Below are positions 8,688 to 17,024 of a stretch of 64,000 bases of DNA, one piece after another. This stretch comes from Denitrovibrio acetiphilus DSM 12809 (GTDB taxonomy: Bacteria; Chrysiogenota; Deferribacteres; Deferribacterales; Geovibrionaceae). The stretch is taken from positions 3,038,001 to 3,102,000 of the forward strand of contig NC_013943.1 in assembly GCF_000025725.1 (NCBI RefSeq), in the 5' to 3' direction. The notes under the pieces are model-generated. The model saw only the letters and a program-made list of their open reading frames with translations, was not told the DNA's origin and searched no databases. Position 1 is the first letter of the stretch, and each line of letters starts with the position of its first letter. Both the position numbers and the translations under genes were made by a program.

Positions 8688-10106
8688 ATGTCAGTAGAAT
8701 TCGCCAAAGACGGTGACGTTCTCAAAATAATTGTGGAACAGGATACAAGCGGCAAAGACCTCGAAGATGCTTCCAGAAGAATTCTGGACGAAAAAGGGGT
8801 TTCTAAAGTCAGCCTTGATCTTAAGAAATGCTTCTACATCCAGAGTAAGGCTCTGGCGGCTCTTATTGCGTTTAAAAAAAACTCAGCTAAGATAGGCGCC
8901 GAATTTACGGTAACTAATGTATGTGAGAACGTCTTTCAGGTTCTTGAAATGGCAAACCTCACTATGTATTTCACAATAGAAGAGGACTTCAGCACCTATA
9001 CTCCCGATGAACTTATTGAAAAGTTTTTCGAAGCAGATTACGCAGACAGAGTTTCAGACTATATCGTTCAGTACATGAATGACGATATCCGCAACAAACT
9101 TTACGAAATACTGGACTCTGAAGATCCTACTCTGAAATATTACGCAATACTAACTTTAGGCAGAGCACACGATTACAGCTCTGAGGACAAAATCAAAGCA
9201 GCTCTGGAAAGCGACACTCCGCAGGTTGCAAAAGCAGCCGTGCTTGTGCTGGGGTGGTTTGGTGATACAGACAGCAAAGAGAAAATGTACGAGTTCCTCG
9301 ACTGTGATGTGGAAGAGCTCAGAGAGGCCGCCGCCGCATCTATCGCTCTGCTCTCTGATGACTCTGATGCTGAGAGGCTCGGAAAGCTGCTTCAAAGTGA
9401 CGATCCTTCCGTAAGGACAGTCACGGTGCAGGCACTCACTCTCATTAACGATACTAAGGCTTTTAACCTTCTGGTGGACAGAGTCGATAAAGAAGAAAAC
9501 GAAGCAGCAAGTGCGGCACTTATCAGAGCCATATCATCCTTCAACAAAGAGGGTGTTTCTGATATCCTCATCAAAGCTCTCGGAAGCTCTTTTATCAAAA
9601 CCAGAGAAGCAGCAGCAGGCGGTCTCGCCAAAATCAAAGCCAAAGATAAGCTCAGTGAAATACTGGAAAGAGTCACTGACAACGACTCATGGGTTGGTTA
9701 CTTTGCCGTAAAGGCTTGTGGTGAGATATGCACCCCTGTCGAAGCTGAAAAACTGAAAGAAAGCTTCGGGCATGTTGATGAAAATGTCAAGCTTGCCATA
9801 GTGGAAGCACTCGGTAAAATTAATGCGGACTTCAGCGATTTTTATATGACTATTCTGGAAGACGAAAACGAAGATATCCGCAAAGAGGTCTTAGCTGCCC
9901 TTGCTAACGACAACAAACAGCTCGCTGCTGAAGCGGCGGGGACGCTGTTCATCGCTGACCAAAGCTGGATTGTCCGCTACAAGGCTCTGGAGATACTTAT
10001 TAACCTTAAGCCAGAAGGCTACCTTGATCTTTTAAAGAAAGGGCTGGATGAGGACGATAATAAGTATGTGAAAGAAAAAATACAGTCTGTTTTGGATGCG
10101 ATATGA
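8688..10106 (+). CDS. STAS domain fused to HEAT repeats
   Basis: A 472-residue protein. Residues 1-105 form a STAS-like domain, but the usual DSSGL loop is YIQSKALAAL, so the phospho-site is changed. From ~135 to the end there are about ten HEAT-like helical pairs of ~31 residues (for example DPTLKYYAILTLGRAHDYS, DPSVRTVTVQALTLI, DENVKLAIVEALGKI), which form a protein-binding solenoid. It starts 3 nt after the small STAS gene and overlaps cheR by 4 nt. It may link the partner-switching pair to the chemotaxis apparatus as a scaffold; that is inference from position only. Confidence 0.85.
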   Translation: MSVEFAKDGDVLKIIVEQDTSGKDLEDASRRILDEKGVSKVSLDLKKCFYIQSKALAALIAFKKNSAKIGAEFTVTNVCENVFQVLEMANLTMYFTIEEDFSTYTPDELIEKFFEADYADRVSDYIVQYMNDDIRNKLYEILDSEDPTLKYYAILTLGRAHDYSSEDKIKAALESDTPQVAKAAVLVLGWFGDTDSKEKMYEFLDCDVEELREAAAASIALLSDDSDAERLGKLLQSDDPSVRTVTVQALTLINDTKAFNLLVDRVDKEENEAASAALIRAISSFNKEGVSDILIKALGSSFIKTREAAAGGLAKIKAKDKLSEILERVTDNDSWVGYFAVKACGEICTPVEAEKLKESFGHVDENVKLAIVEALGKINADFSDFYMTILEDENEDIRKEVLAALANDNKQLAAEAAGTLFIADQSWIVRYKALEILINLKPEGYLDLLKKGLDEDDNKYVKEKIQSVLDAI

Positions 10107-10936
10107 TAAGTACAGGTACAATAAAAATTAAAGATGACGAGTTTGTAGAGCTGAAAGATATCATCTACAAAAATGCAGCCATCGCCTTTGCTGACAGCAA
10201 AAAGTATCTGATTGAGAACAGACTCTCCAAAAGGCTTCAGGAACTTAACTTCTCCAGCTTTAAGGATTATATTTATTACCTTAAATACGATCCGAAAAAG
10301 CGTGAGGAGATGGAGGTTCTGCTAAATCAGGTAACGATAAATGAGACCTACTTTCTGCGTGAAAGAGCTCAGATGGATCACATGATTAAAAACATCATCC
10401 CTGACCTCTTGGCAAAAGGGAAGAAGTCTTTAAGAATATGGTCTGCTGCATGTTCTTCAGGTGAGGAGCCGTATTCCATTGCGATCCTCCTTAACGAAGC
10501 AGGTCTGTTTAATAAAATGAATATTGAAATACTTGCCACAGACATCAATACTGAGGTGCTGGGGATTGCTCAGAAAGGTCTCTACAGAACGATATCTTTC
10601 AGGGGTGTTCCGCCTGCTGTACAGCAGAAGTATTTCACAAAAGACGGCTTCACCTTTAAAATTGACCCTATGATCATGAGCAAAATCAAGTTCTTTCAGG
10701 GGAACCTGCTCAGTCCGATGATAGGCTCAAAAGTAGGCAGACTGGATGTTATATTCTGTAGAAATGTGCTCATATATTTCGACATTCCTGCAAAGCAGAA
10801 GGTTATCGAAACTTTTCACAAAGCTCTCGGTGTACCAGGTGCACTTTATCTGGGACACTCTGAGACACTGAATAAGATATCCGACAGCTTTAAAATGGAA
10901 AACTTCGGGGGCGGTATAATCTACAGGAAAGGTTAG
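10103..10936 (+). CDS. cheR: Chemoreceptor methyltransferase CheR
   Basis: A 277-residue SAM-dependent methyltransferase that methylates glutamates of chemoreceptors for adaptation. The N-terminal helical domain (~10-90, ending LLNQVTINETYFLRE) precedes the SAM-binding domain with RIWSAACSSGEEPYSIA, LATDIN and DVIFCRNVLIYFD, all typical of CheR. The ATG overlaps the STAS-HEAT stop (ATGA), so it is translationally coupled. No cheB is seen in the window. Confidence 0.95.
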   Translation: MISTGTIKIKDDEFVELKDIIYKNAAIAFADSKKYLIENRLSKRLQELNFSSFKDYIYYLKYDPKKREEMEVLLNQVTINETYFLRERAQMDHMIKNIIPDLLAKGKKSLRIWSAACSSGEEPYSIAILLNEAGLFNKMNIEILATDINTEVLGIAQKGLYRTISFRGVPPAVQQKYFTKDGFTFKIDPMIMSKIKFFQGNLLSPMIGSKVGRLDVIFCRNVLIYFDIPAKQKVIETFHKALGVPGALYLGHSETLNKISDSFKMENFGGGIIYRKG

Positions 10937-11005
10937 GGATAATACCATGGGATAGCGCCAACTGAATTCCGGCAGGTTTTAAGCCACTCAGCCTCTACAG
11001 AAAAA

Positions 11006-11251
11006 GTGGCGGATGTGCACGACAAAGCGGCTGATAACAAACAGGTCGCAATCGCACAGGAAATGAAAGAGCAGGCAGACAAACGCTCTAAAAGTGTGTC
11101 CGAAACCGAAAACTCCCAGGGTAAAACCATTAACAGCGATGAAAAACGCCGTAGAGAACGTGAAGAGCAGAAGAAAAAAAGAGAACGAAATAAAGAAATT
11201 GCCCGGCGTCTCGAAAGGGATACCGGGCATATTATAGATCTGGAAGCATAA
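11006..11251 (+). CDS. Small charged protein of flagellar clusters; 5' end unclear
   Basis: A Lys/Arg/Glu-rich protein of at least 81 residues ending GHIIDLEA, a layout seen in small uncharacterised proteins of flagellar operons. The first standard start in frame is GTG 11006, but the frame stays open upstream to 10943 and would encode an extra GIAPTEFRQVLSHSASTEKV, which looks like genuine protein. A well-placed AGGG (10935-10938) and ATG (10947) sit just before that segment, but in a frame that stops after two codons (ATG GGA TAG). A single-base loss near codon 2, or a non-standard start, would explain this. Confidence 0.6.
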   Translation: MADVHDKAADNKQVAIAQEMKEQADKRSKSVSETENSQGKTINSDEKRRREREEQKKKRERNKEIARRLERDTGHIIDLEA

Positions 11252-12031
11252 ATGACGAGCTGTAAGCTTTTATTATATTCTATTAATGATTTCCGCATTT
11301 TTTCAGGAAATCTGCTAAGTACAGAACCACTTACTGTTGAACTACCCAGTGCTGATGTGGGCAGTTTTAACGATGCTGTCCGTCTTAAGCTGAAATGGTA
11401 TGAGAATACCGTAACGCATACCGCTGAGGTCAAACTTATCTCTGTATCAGATAACAGGCTGGAGCTTCGTATAGTCTCTGATGTCAAGCACTCTGAATCT
11501 GACAGCCATTTTATAGAGTTTAAAGATCATTTCGAAATTGTACCTGCTGACGATGGGAACATAGCAGACCTCCGTTACAGGGCAGAAAAACTAAATAATC
11601 GTTACAAAAGCACTCTCACTAACCAGATTAAAAAGATTATCACTGATGAATCCCTCACTAATCAGTACATTCTGAAAATGCTGATGAGCATCGACGGAAA
11701 GATGGACGAACTTCTTGATTCACTGAAAGATGAAGATACTGTCGAAGGGATCACAGCAAGAAAGATGCTCAGCCTCGGCGGCGACGGGTTGTCTTTTGTG
11801 TATGATAGCTGCGGAATAAAACCGGATGATATGGTTTATGTCCAGTCCACTCCAAAGACAGGTTCAGGGCTGAATTTCGCTGCTGTCTGCAAGATAACTG
11901 ATGTCATACCAACCGGAAACACCTGTATATGCGAAGCTGTTTTCAGCAATATAAATGATAGTACGAAAGAGAATATCATACACTTTGTATTTCAGAAAGA
12001 CCGCGAAAACCTGAAGAGGAACAGAAGCTGA
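11252..12031 (+). CDS. PilZ-like domain protein of the flagellar cluster
   Basis: A 259-residue soluble protein. The C-terminal ~110 residues (ARKMLSLGGDGLSFVYD, then DDMVYVQS, then AVCKITDVI, then IIHFVFQKDRENL) follow the strand order of a PilZ domain, where RxxxR and (D/N)xSxxG bind cyclic-di-GMP; here the second motif is LSLGGDGLSF and the first is poorly kept. Residues ~120-170 are helical. The start ATG is immediately after the previous stop (TAAATG). It probably acts in flagellar control, with c-di-GMP binding uncertain. Confidence 0.65.
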   Translation: MTSCKLLLYSINDFRIFSGNLLSTEPLTVELPSADVGSFNDAVRLKLKWYENTVTHTAEVKLISVSDNRLELRIVSDVKHSESDSHFIEFKDHFEIVPADDGNIADLRYRAEKLNNRYKSTLTNQIKKIITDESLTNQYILKMLMSIDGKMDELLDSLKDEDTVEGITARKMLSLGGDGLSFVYDSCGIKPDDMVYVQSTPKTGSGLNFAAVCKITDVIPTGNTCICEAVFSNINDSTKENIIHFVFQKDRENLKRNRS

Positions 12032-12531
12032 TGAACCCTATGACGCTTGTTGGTCTGGCTTTTCTGCTTATATGTATATTGTTTATACTTCTGCTGATCG
12101 CCATATCGAAAATAAACTCTCTCCACAAAAAAATAACAGATGTAAGCCCAAATGACCTTTATCCTTTTATGGAGGAGATGCGAGAGCTTGTCATTGAGAG
12201 CGAACGTGTCGCAGATAAGCTTGAGGATTCTGTCAGACAGAAAGAAGAACTGCTTGAGGACATATCCTCTCTGATCGACGAAAAGCTAAAAAGGCTGGAG
12301 TCCTTCGAAGATGCTCCCCCACCTGTTTACAAGCCCCAGTCCGGATATAGCGAAGACACATACGAACCTGCCATGAACCACGTAAGGCAGCCAGAAAAAC
12401 CAAAAGGAACGGGCATCAGAGACAAAATATCTGAACTGGTACGCTCAGGGCTTTCTGACAGCGATATCGCATCAAAGCTTGGTGTTTCAGTAACAGAAGT
12501 TCAGATAGTCAAACGTATGGATCTGGGCTGA
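12031..12531 (+). CDS. Membrane-anchored coiled-coil protein with C-terminal helix-turn-helix-like segment
   Basis: A 166-residue protein: one N-terminal transmembrane helix (~5-27, LVGLAFLLICILFILLLIAI), a coiled coil (~45-95), a Pro-rich linker (~96-125) and a C-terminal segment IRDKISELVRSGLSDSDIASKLGVSVTEV that resembles a helix-turn-helix or DUF6115-like end. This resembles SwrB-type proteins that sit in flagellar operons of other phyla and assist flagellar activation; the link is by architecture only. The ATG overlaps the preceding stop by one base. Confidence 0.65.
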   Translation: MNPMTLVGLAFLLICILFILLLIAISKINSLHKKITDVSPNDLYPFMEEMRELVIESERVADKLEDSVRQKEELLEDISSLIDEKLKRLESFEDAPPPVYKPQSGYSEDTYEPAMNHVRQPEKPKGTGIRDKISELVRSGLSDSDIASKLGVSVTEVQIVKRMDLG

Positions 12532-12532
12532 T

Positions 12533-13708
12533 ATGAACATCTTCTGGCCTGACGGTCTCCAGAAACTTGCAGCCAGCGGAGAAATCAGCTTCAAAGATGG
12601 TGAACGGCTGAACCTTAATATCGTGCGCAAGATGGAAAACGGCATGTTTCTCATCAATCTCAAAGGGAAATCCTTTACAGCTCAACTCCCTGCCGAACCG
12701 GAAGGCAAAACTGTCCGTGCTGAGGTTGTTAAAGCAGACAGCGGATCCCTGACACTGCGTATTATCCCTAAAACTGAAAACAGCACGAACCCAATGCGCA
12801 TTATAACAACAACTCAATCAACGCCTTCTGCCGCAACTGCGCCAACAGCAACAGCCCCCCAGGGTGAGCCGGCAAAGCTTATCCTGCAGATACCTGCGGG
12901 TACAATAGAAGCAAACCCCGGCGAAAAGATCGAAATACAGATTCTTAAAATTCTTAATAACGGCAATTCCCTTGTGGCAGTTAAAAATAATCTTTTTGAG
13001 GTCAAGCTCGATGCGAATATGCAGCAGCTTCTGAAAAATATTACTGCGGAAGTTACAAAAATAGATGGTAAAGAGATAGAGCTTACGGTTGAAAAAACTC
13101 CTGTGCAGAATCTGAATGTAAACTATGTCAAGCAGGAGGTCGGAACATTCGACCTGGCAAAACTTATGAAGGCATTCGGAAAATTTCAGAGCGTAGACGT
13201 ACAGAATATCACCCCGGATACACTGAAGCAGGCTATTAAAAATTCCGGTCTGTTTATGGAAAACAAGCTTCTGAATGATGACAGCATGGCTGGTGACGAA
13301 AAAATCAGAGCTTATGTCAATTCTGACAATACTGCAAAAGACGGCATAACCAAAATGCAGGTTTCAAATATGCTCCTTGCCGGCGGTCTATTGGCTTTCC
13401 TCAAAACAGGGGATGAGAATATTGATGATACATATGTCAGGCTTAAACGTGGGAAAAATGGTCAGAATACTCTCTACGTCTCCACAAAATTCTCACAGCT
13501 CGGTGATACTTTCATAATCATAAGAAATAACAGAAATACCCACGATGTCATGGTAAAAACAGAAAAAGACATTTCTGATGAGCTAAAAGACGTGAATATT
13601 GAAAACACGCGCATACATTGGGTAAAATTTAATAAAAAAGATCTGGAAACTATGGACGTTAAGAAGGATATTGTGTTTAATATGGGAAATTTTGAGGTGA
13701 TTACCTGA
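12533..13708 (+). CDS. FliK-like flagellar protein (tentative)
   Basis: A 391-residue protein with no signal peptide. Residues ~85-110 are a Thr/Ala/Pro-rich linker (TTTQSTPSAATAPTATAP). The region DTLKQAIKNSGLFMENKLL (~228-246) is of the type found in FliK-related hook-length proteins, and the C-terminal ~120 residues (NTLYVSTKFSQLG, then HDVMVKTEKDI, then IHWVKFNKKDL) could be a diverged hook-length control domain. Position within the flagellar operon, 1 nt after the preceding gene and overlapping the next by one base, supports a flagellar role. The assignment is weak. Confidence 0.5.
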   Translation: MNIFWPDGLQKLAASGEISFKDGERLNLNIVRKMENGMFLINLKGKSFTAQLPAEPEGKTVRAEVVKADSGSLTLRIIPKTENSTNPMRIITTTQSTPSAATAPTATAPQGEPAKLILQIPAGTIEANPGEKIEIQILKILNNGNSLVAVKNNLFEVKLDANMQQLLKNITAEVTKIDGKEIELTVEKTPVQNLNVNYVKQEVGTFDLAKLMKAFGKFQSVDVQNITPDTLKQAIKNSGLFMENKLLNDDSMAGDEKIRAYVNSDNTAKDGITKMQVSNMLLAGGLLAFLKTGDENIDDTYVRLKRGKNGQNTLYVSTKFSQLGDTFIIIRNNRNTHDVMVKTEKDISDELKDVNIENTRIHWVKFNKKDLETMDVKKDIVFNMGNFEVIT

Positions 13709-14907
13709 TGCATATTGACGCAGAAGCGATTAAACAATTTATATTTAATACGTCTGAATATTCTATAACTTTCTTTGCAGCTTTTATCAGCTATTTTATA
13801 GTCAAAAACGTACTGATAAGGGTTATAATTTCTTTCCTGCAAAGGACTAAGAACACTATAGATGACCTTCTTATAGACTCAAAGCTTCTGAATCATCTCG
13901 CCTTTATAGCGCCGGCTATTGTGCTCCTGTATACTAAAGAGATAATCAATATGCCACCAGAGCTTACACAGATTATTTCCGCATATATCGGACTGAATAT
14001 AACTTTTTTCCTCGTAAGACTTTTTACACTTATCAACAGTATTTACAATACCTTCAATATTTCTACCACACGCCCAATCAAAGGCTATCTTCAGCTTGCG
14101 CAGGTGATTATAGGCTTCATGGGTGTTGTCGCATCTGTATATATCGCAGTTGGTAAATCTCCTCTTGGGTTCCTGAGCGGACTCGGCGCTATGACCGCTA
14201 TCCTCATGCTGATATTCCGCGATACTATCCTGTCCTTCATAGCAGGCATGCAGATAATGTTCAACGACCTGATCCATAAAGGAGACTGGATAGAGGTTCC
14301 CCGTTTCGGTGCGGATGGTGATGTTATCGACATAGCACTATATAACGTTACAGTTCAGAACTTTGATAAAACTATAGTATATATCCCTACCAGTAAACTC
14401 ATGGACGGCTCATTCAAGAACTGGCGGGGGATGAAAGAAGCCGGAGGCAGACGCATCAAAAGAGCTATAAACATCGACCAGTCTTCTGTACGGTTTATCA
14501 GTAAAGACGACATAGACAGGTACAGAAAGTTTAAGGTTCTGAAAGAATATTTTGACAAAAAGCTACAAGAAGATATAGACATAGAAGGTACAGACATAAA
14601 TAGAAGAAAGCTGACAAATATAGGAACTTTCCGAGCTTATATTATAAACTACCTAAGGAACCACCCGCATATAAGACAGGATTTAACTTTTCTCGTAAGG
14701 CAGCTTCCACCAAGCCCGGACGGACTGCCCATTGAGATTTATGTTTTCACCGACGACACAGACTGGATTAGATATGAAGGGATACAGTCAGATATATTTG
14801 ATCACCTGTTAGCTGCTGTACGTGAATTTGACCTTGCAGTTTTTCAGCATCCTGCGGGGAGTGACTTTAAGAAACTGGTTCAAGTTCCTGATAATTATTC
14901 CGATTAG
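13708..14907 (+). CDS. MscS-family mechanosensitive channel (YbdG-like)
   Basis: A 399-residue inner-membrane protein with about five N-terminal transmembrane helices, then the MscS pore and beta domain: SGLGAMTAILMLIFRDTILSF, FNDLIHKGDWIEVP, VTVQNFDKTIVYIPTSKL. The long soluble C-terminus (~250-399) with RQLPPSPDGLPIEIYVFT is typical of the YbdG/MscM subgroup, which opens on hypo-osmotic shock. It overlaps the FliK-like gene by one base, so it is co-transcribed with the motility operon although no motility role is known for the family. Confidence 0.9.
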   Translation: MHIDAEAIKQFIFNTSEYSITFFAAFISYFIVKNVLIRVIISFLQRTKNTIDDLLIDSKLLNHLAFIAPAIVLLYTKEIINMPPELTQIISAYIGLNITFFLVRLFTLINSIYNTFNISTTRPIKGYLQLAQVIIGFMGVVASVYIAVGKSPLGFLSGLGAMTAILMLIFRDTILSFIAGMQIMFNDLIHKGDWIEVPRFGADGDVIDIALYNVTVQNFDKTIVYIPTSKLMDGSFKNWRGMKEAGGRRIKRAINIDQSSVRFISKDDIDRYRKFKVLKEYFDKKLQEDIDIEGTDINRRKLTNIGTFRAYIINYLRNHPHIRQDLTFLVRQLPPSPDGLPIEIYVFTDDTDWIRYEGIQSDIFDHLLAAVREFDLAVFQHPAGSDFKKLVQVPDNYSD

Positions 14908-14936
14908 TAATTCTGAATATTTCTGGAGTGTAACAA

Positions 14937-16619
14937 ATGTTTGGCTCAAAAAAATTTACTGTCACAGTGACAGGCAGCAGTCATGTTCTCGAGGCTAAAA
15001 GCGGTACTAACCTTTACCACCTCTTGCGAGAACATGACCTCATAGATAAAAAGCTTTGCGATGGAAACGGGCAGTGCGGCAAGTGCAAAGTAAAGATTAA
15101 AGGTGTGTCTGTCAACAAACCTACTAAGAAAGAACGCCTTGTACTGGCTGAGGCAAGCCTTGATGCCGGAATGCGTTTAGCCTGTCAGTACGGTGTAAAA
15201 TCAAACATCACTGTGGACACTCAGGAAGCTGTTAAGTTTGAAAATGTCAATCCTGGGATAGTCAGTCTCAAGATTAAAAACAGTAATGGCGTTGTTGAGG
15301 AGAATGAATTCAAAAGTTTTCTCACAACAGACATGTTCATCAAGCAGGCAGAGAGAGATGACAAGAAACAAACTGATAGCAAAGAACCTGAAATTATCGA
15401 AGATTTCAGCGATGAAGTAATCGTTGATGATTTTGTATATGATGAAAGACCAATCGAAGAGATAGCCGGACACTCCCGTGATACTATCGAAATTAAAAAA
15501 TTCGAGGAGAATGAGCAGGAAGAGGATACCTCTTTCAGTAATGACGGTTTGTTATTTATCCAGCAGCCGGATGGAGTTCGTTACTACCACTACAGTGCCG
15601 GCATAGGGAATGTTGTTGATGACGGACATATTAAAACCTCTGAAAGACTCGAGAATATTCTTGAAGATCAGCTCATTTCTGATTTTATCCACAATAATGT
15701 TAAAGTTCTTGATATCGAACGTGTAATTGTGATCCTTGATAAGCCTTATTTTGAGGGCGAAGAGATGTTCGGGCTGGTTAAATATAAATCTATGAAGCTT
15801 GGAGATTTTCTTGTTGAGGTTCTTCAGCCGAGGGAAAACCACAGAGACCTGGTGCGCTTCATGCGGTTTGTCAACCAGACACCTGGGAAAAAGCTTCTTA
15901 TACCTCTTGATAATCTTGAAAAAGCGCATTTCATGGATGATGGTAATCTTCATGACATGTCTGCCGGCTTCATAGACTGCGATTCACTTTTCGGGATGAG
16001 TGAGTTTTACGGAAAAAATCCTATAGTTTCCATGAGTAAGGATCTTCTTGAAACAAAGCTCAAGGATGATTTTCACCTTCCTGACTCCATATCTTTTACT
16101 GTCTTTTTCAGAACTGCATCCCTTCTTATGAAAAACGGGCTTGCAGACCGCCGTCTCAACCTCTACGACAGGGCAGATGTTATGGACGACCTGCCGCTTG
16201 ACCTGACTGTAAAACTCGGCATCAAAGACGATGTAAAACGCTTTAATCTGTATCGTAAGCAGGGGGTTGATCTTTATATCGACCAGAATGCTTTGGACAG
16301 TCTCCACAGGCTGCGTATTTTCATTTACTCAGTCATTACCTATACAGAAAAGCGTTTCGGTCATATTGACGATGTGGTTTTTTATACGCTTACTAACAGT
16401 GACACACTTGCAGATGACCTTATATCTTTGTCTGCCATACCTAAAAAGTATGAAAAGAAGGTCAAAACATTTTACGGTGACCCGACAATGTATGCTGTGC
16501 AGTTTTTTCAGGAAAAGAATATTGAGATATACTTCAATAAGCGATTCGGGGAGCAAAACTTCATTAACCTTGATGAAGATGAGCTTTTTATTGAGACACA
16601 GCGGAATTCACAGTTTTAA
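14937..16619 (+). CDS. 2Fe-2S ferredoxin domain fused to large uncharacterised region
   Basis: A 560-residue protein. Residues 5-95 form a plant-type ferredoxin domain with cysteines C41-x5-C47-x2-C50-x32-C83 (LCDGNGQCGKCK, LACQYG), the arrangement seen at the N-terminus of corrinoid-activating RACo proteins. After an acidic linker (~130-205, including DFSDEVIVDDFVYDE) the remaining ~350 residues match no family that I recognise; the GTTTV-type ATPase start of RACo/DUF4445 is absent. The C-terminal part has alternating strands and helices and no membrane segment. A TGGAGTG site precedes the ATG. It ends the + strand motility block. Confidence 0.7.
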   Translation: MFGSKKFTVTVTGSSHVLEAKSGTNLYHLLREHDLIDKKLCDGNGQCGKCKVKIKGVSVNKPTKKERLVLAEASLDAGMRLACQYGVKSNITVDTQEAVKFENVNPGIVSLKIKNSNGVVEENEFKSFLTTDMFIKQAERDDKKQTDSKEPEIIEDFSDEVIVDDFVYDERPIEEIAGHSRDTIEIKKFEENEQEEDTSFSNDGLLFIQQPDGVRYYHYSAGIGNVVDDGHIKTSERLENILEDQLISDFIHNNVKVLDIERVIVILDKPYFEGEEMFGLVKYKSMKLGDFLVEVLQPRENHRDLVRFMRFVNQTPGKKLLIPLDNLEKAHFMDDGNLHDMSAGFIDCDSLFGMSEFYGKNPIVSMSKDLLETKLKDDFHLPDSISFTVFFRTASLLMKNGLADRRLNLYDRADVMDDLPLDLTVKLGIKDDVKRFNLYRKQGVDLYIDQNALDSLHRLRIFIYSVITYTEKRFGHIDDVVFYTLTNSDTLADDLISLSAIPKKYEKKVKTFYGDPTMYAVQFFQEKNIEIYFNKRFGEQNFINLDEDELFIETQRNSQF

Positions 16620-16660
16620 ATTGTCAACAATTCCACTGAAACATTCTGTAATGTTGAATA

Positions 16661-17023
16661 CTATTTAAAGCAGTCGTAAAGGGCAGCCTCAAGGTCTGCT
16701 GCACGAACAGGCTTATTCAGATACAGGCATGTTCCGTGTGAAGCTGTATCTTTATACGATTTATAAGAACCAAATGCAGTGATCACTATCTTTTTGGCTT
16801 TATGATTACTTTTGTCCAGCTTTTCAATGAATTCTACACCGTTCATCTTTGGCATATGCAGGTCAGAAATTATCAGATCATAATCAGTAACTGAAGCTTT
16901 CGCCAGCCCTTCCATTCCGTCTGCTGCCATATCAACTTCATGCCCGCCCATTTTTAATATTTCCGCATATCCGAGTCTCGTGTGTTCTTCATCGTCAACT
17001 ACAAGTATTTTAAGTTTCTGCAT
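16661..17023 (-). CDS. Single-domain response regulator (CheY-like)
   Basis: A 120-residue receiver with D10/D11, phospho-acceptor D54 in IISDLHMPKMNG, T82 and K104 (YLNKPV). It has no output domain. The start codon lies 1 nt after the stop of the tandem Hfq-like gene, so the two are translated from one message. It is more like regulators of the two-component type than the chemotaxis CheY at 1459 (sequence LVVDDEEHTRLGYAEIL). Its kinase is not apparent nearby. Confidence 0.9.
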   Translation of the reverse strand: MQKLKILVVDDEEHTRLGYAEILKMGGHEVDMAADGMEGLAKASVTDYDLIISDLHMPKMNGVEFIEKLDKSNHKAKKIVITAFGSYKSYKDTASHGTCLYLNKPVRAADLEAALYDCFK

Positions 17024-17024
17024 A

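Noticed and set aside
10933-11487. 184-residue open frame on the - strand across the small charged gene and the PilZ-like gene
   Set aside because: Low-complexity Ser/Leu/Arg-rich translation with no start signal, and the + strand frames have protein-like sequence and operon spacing.
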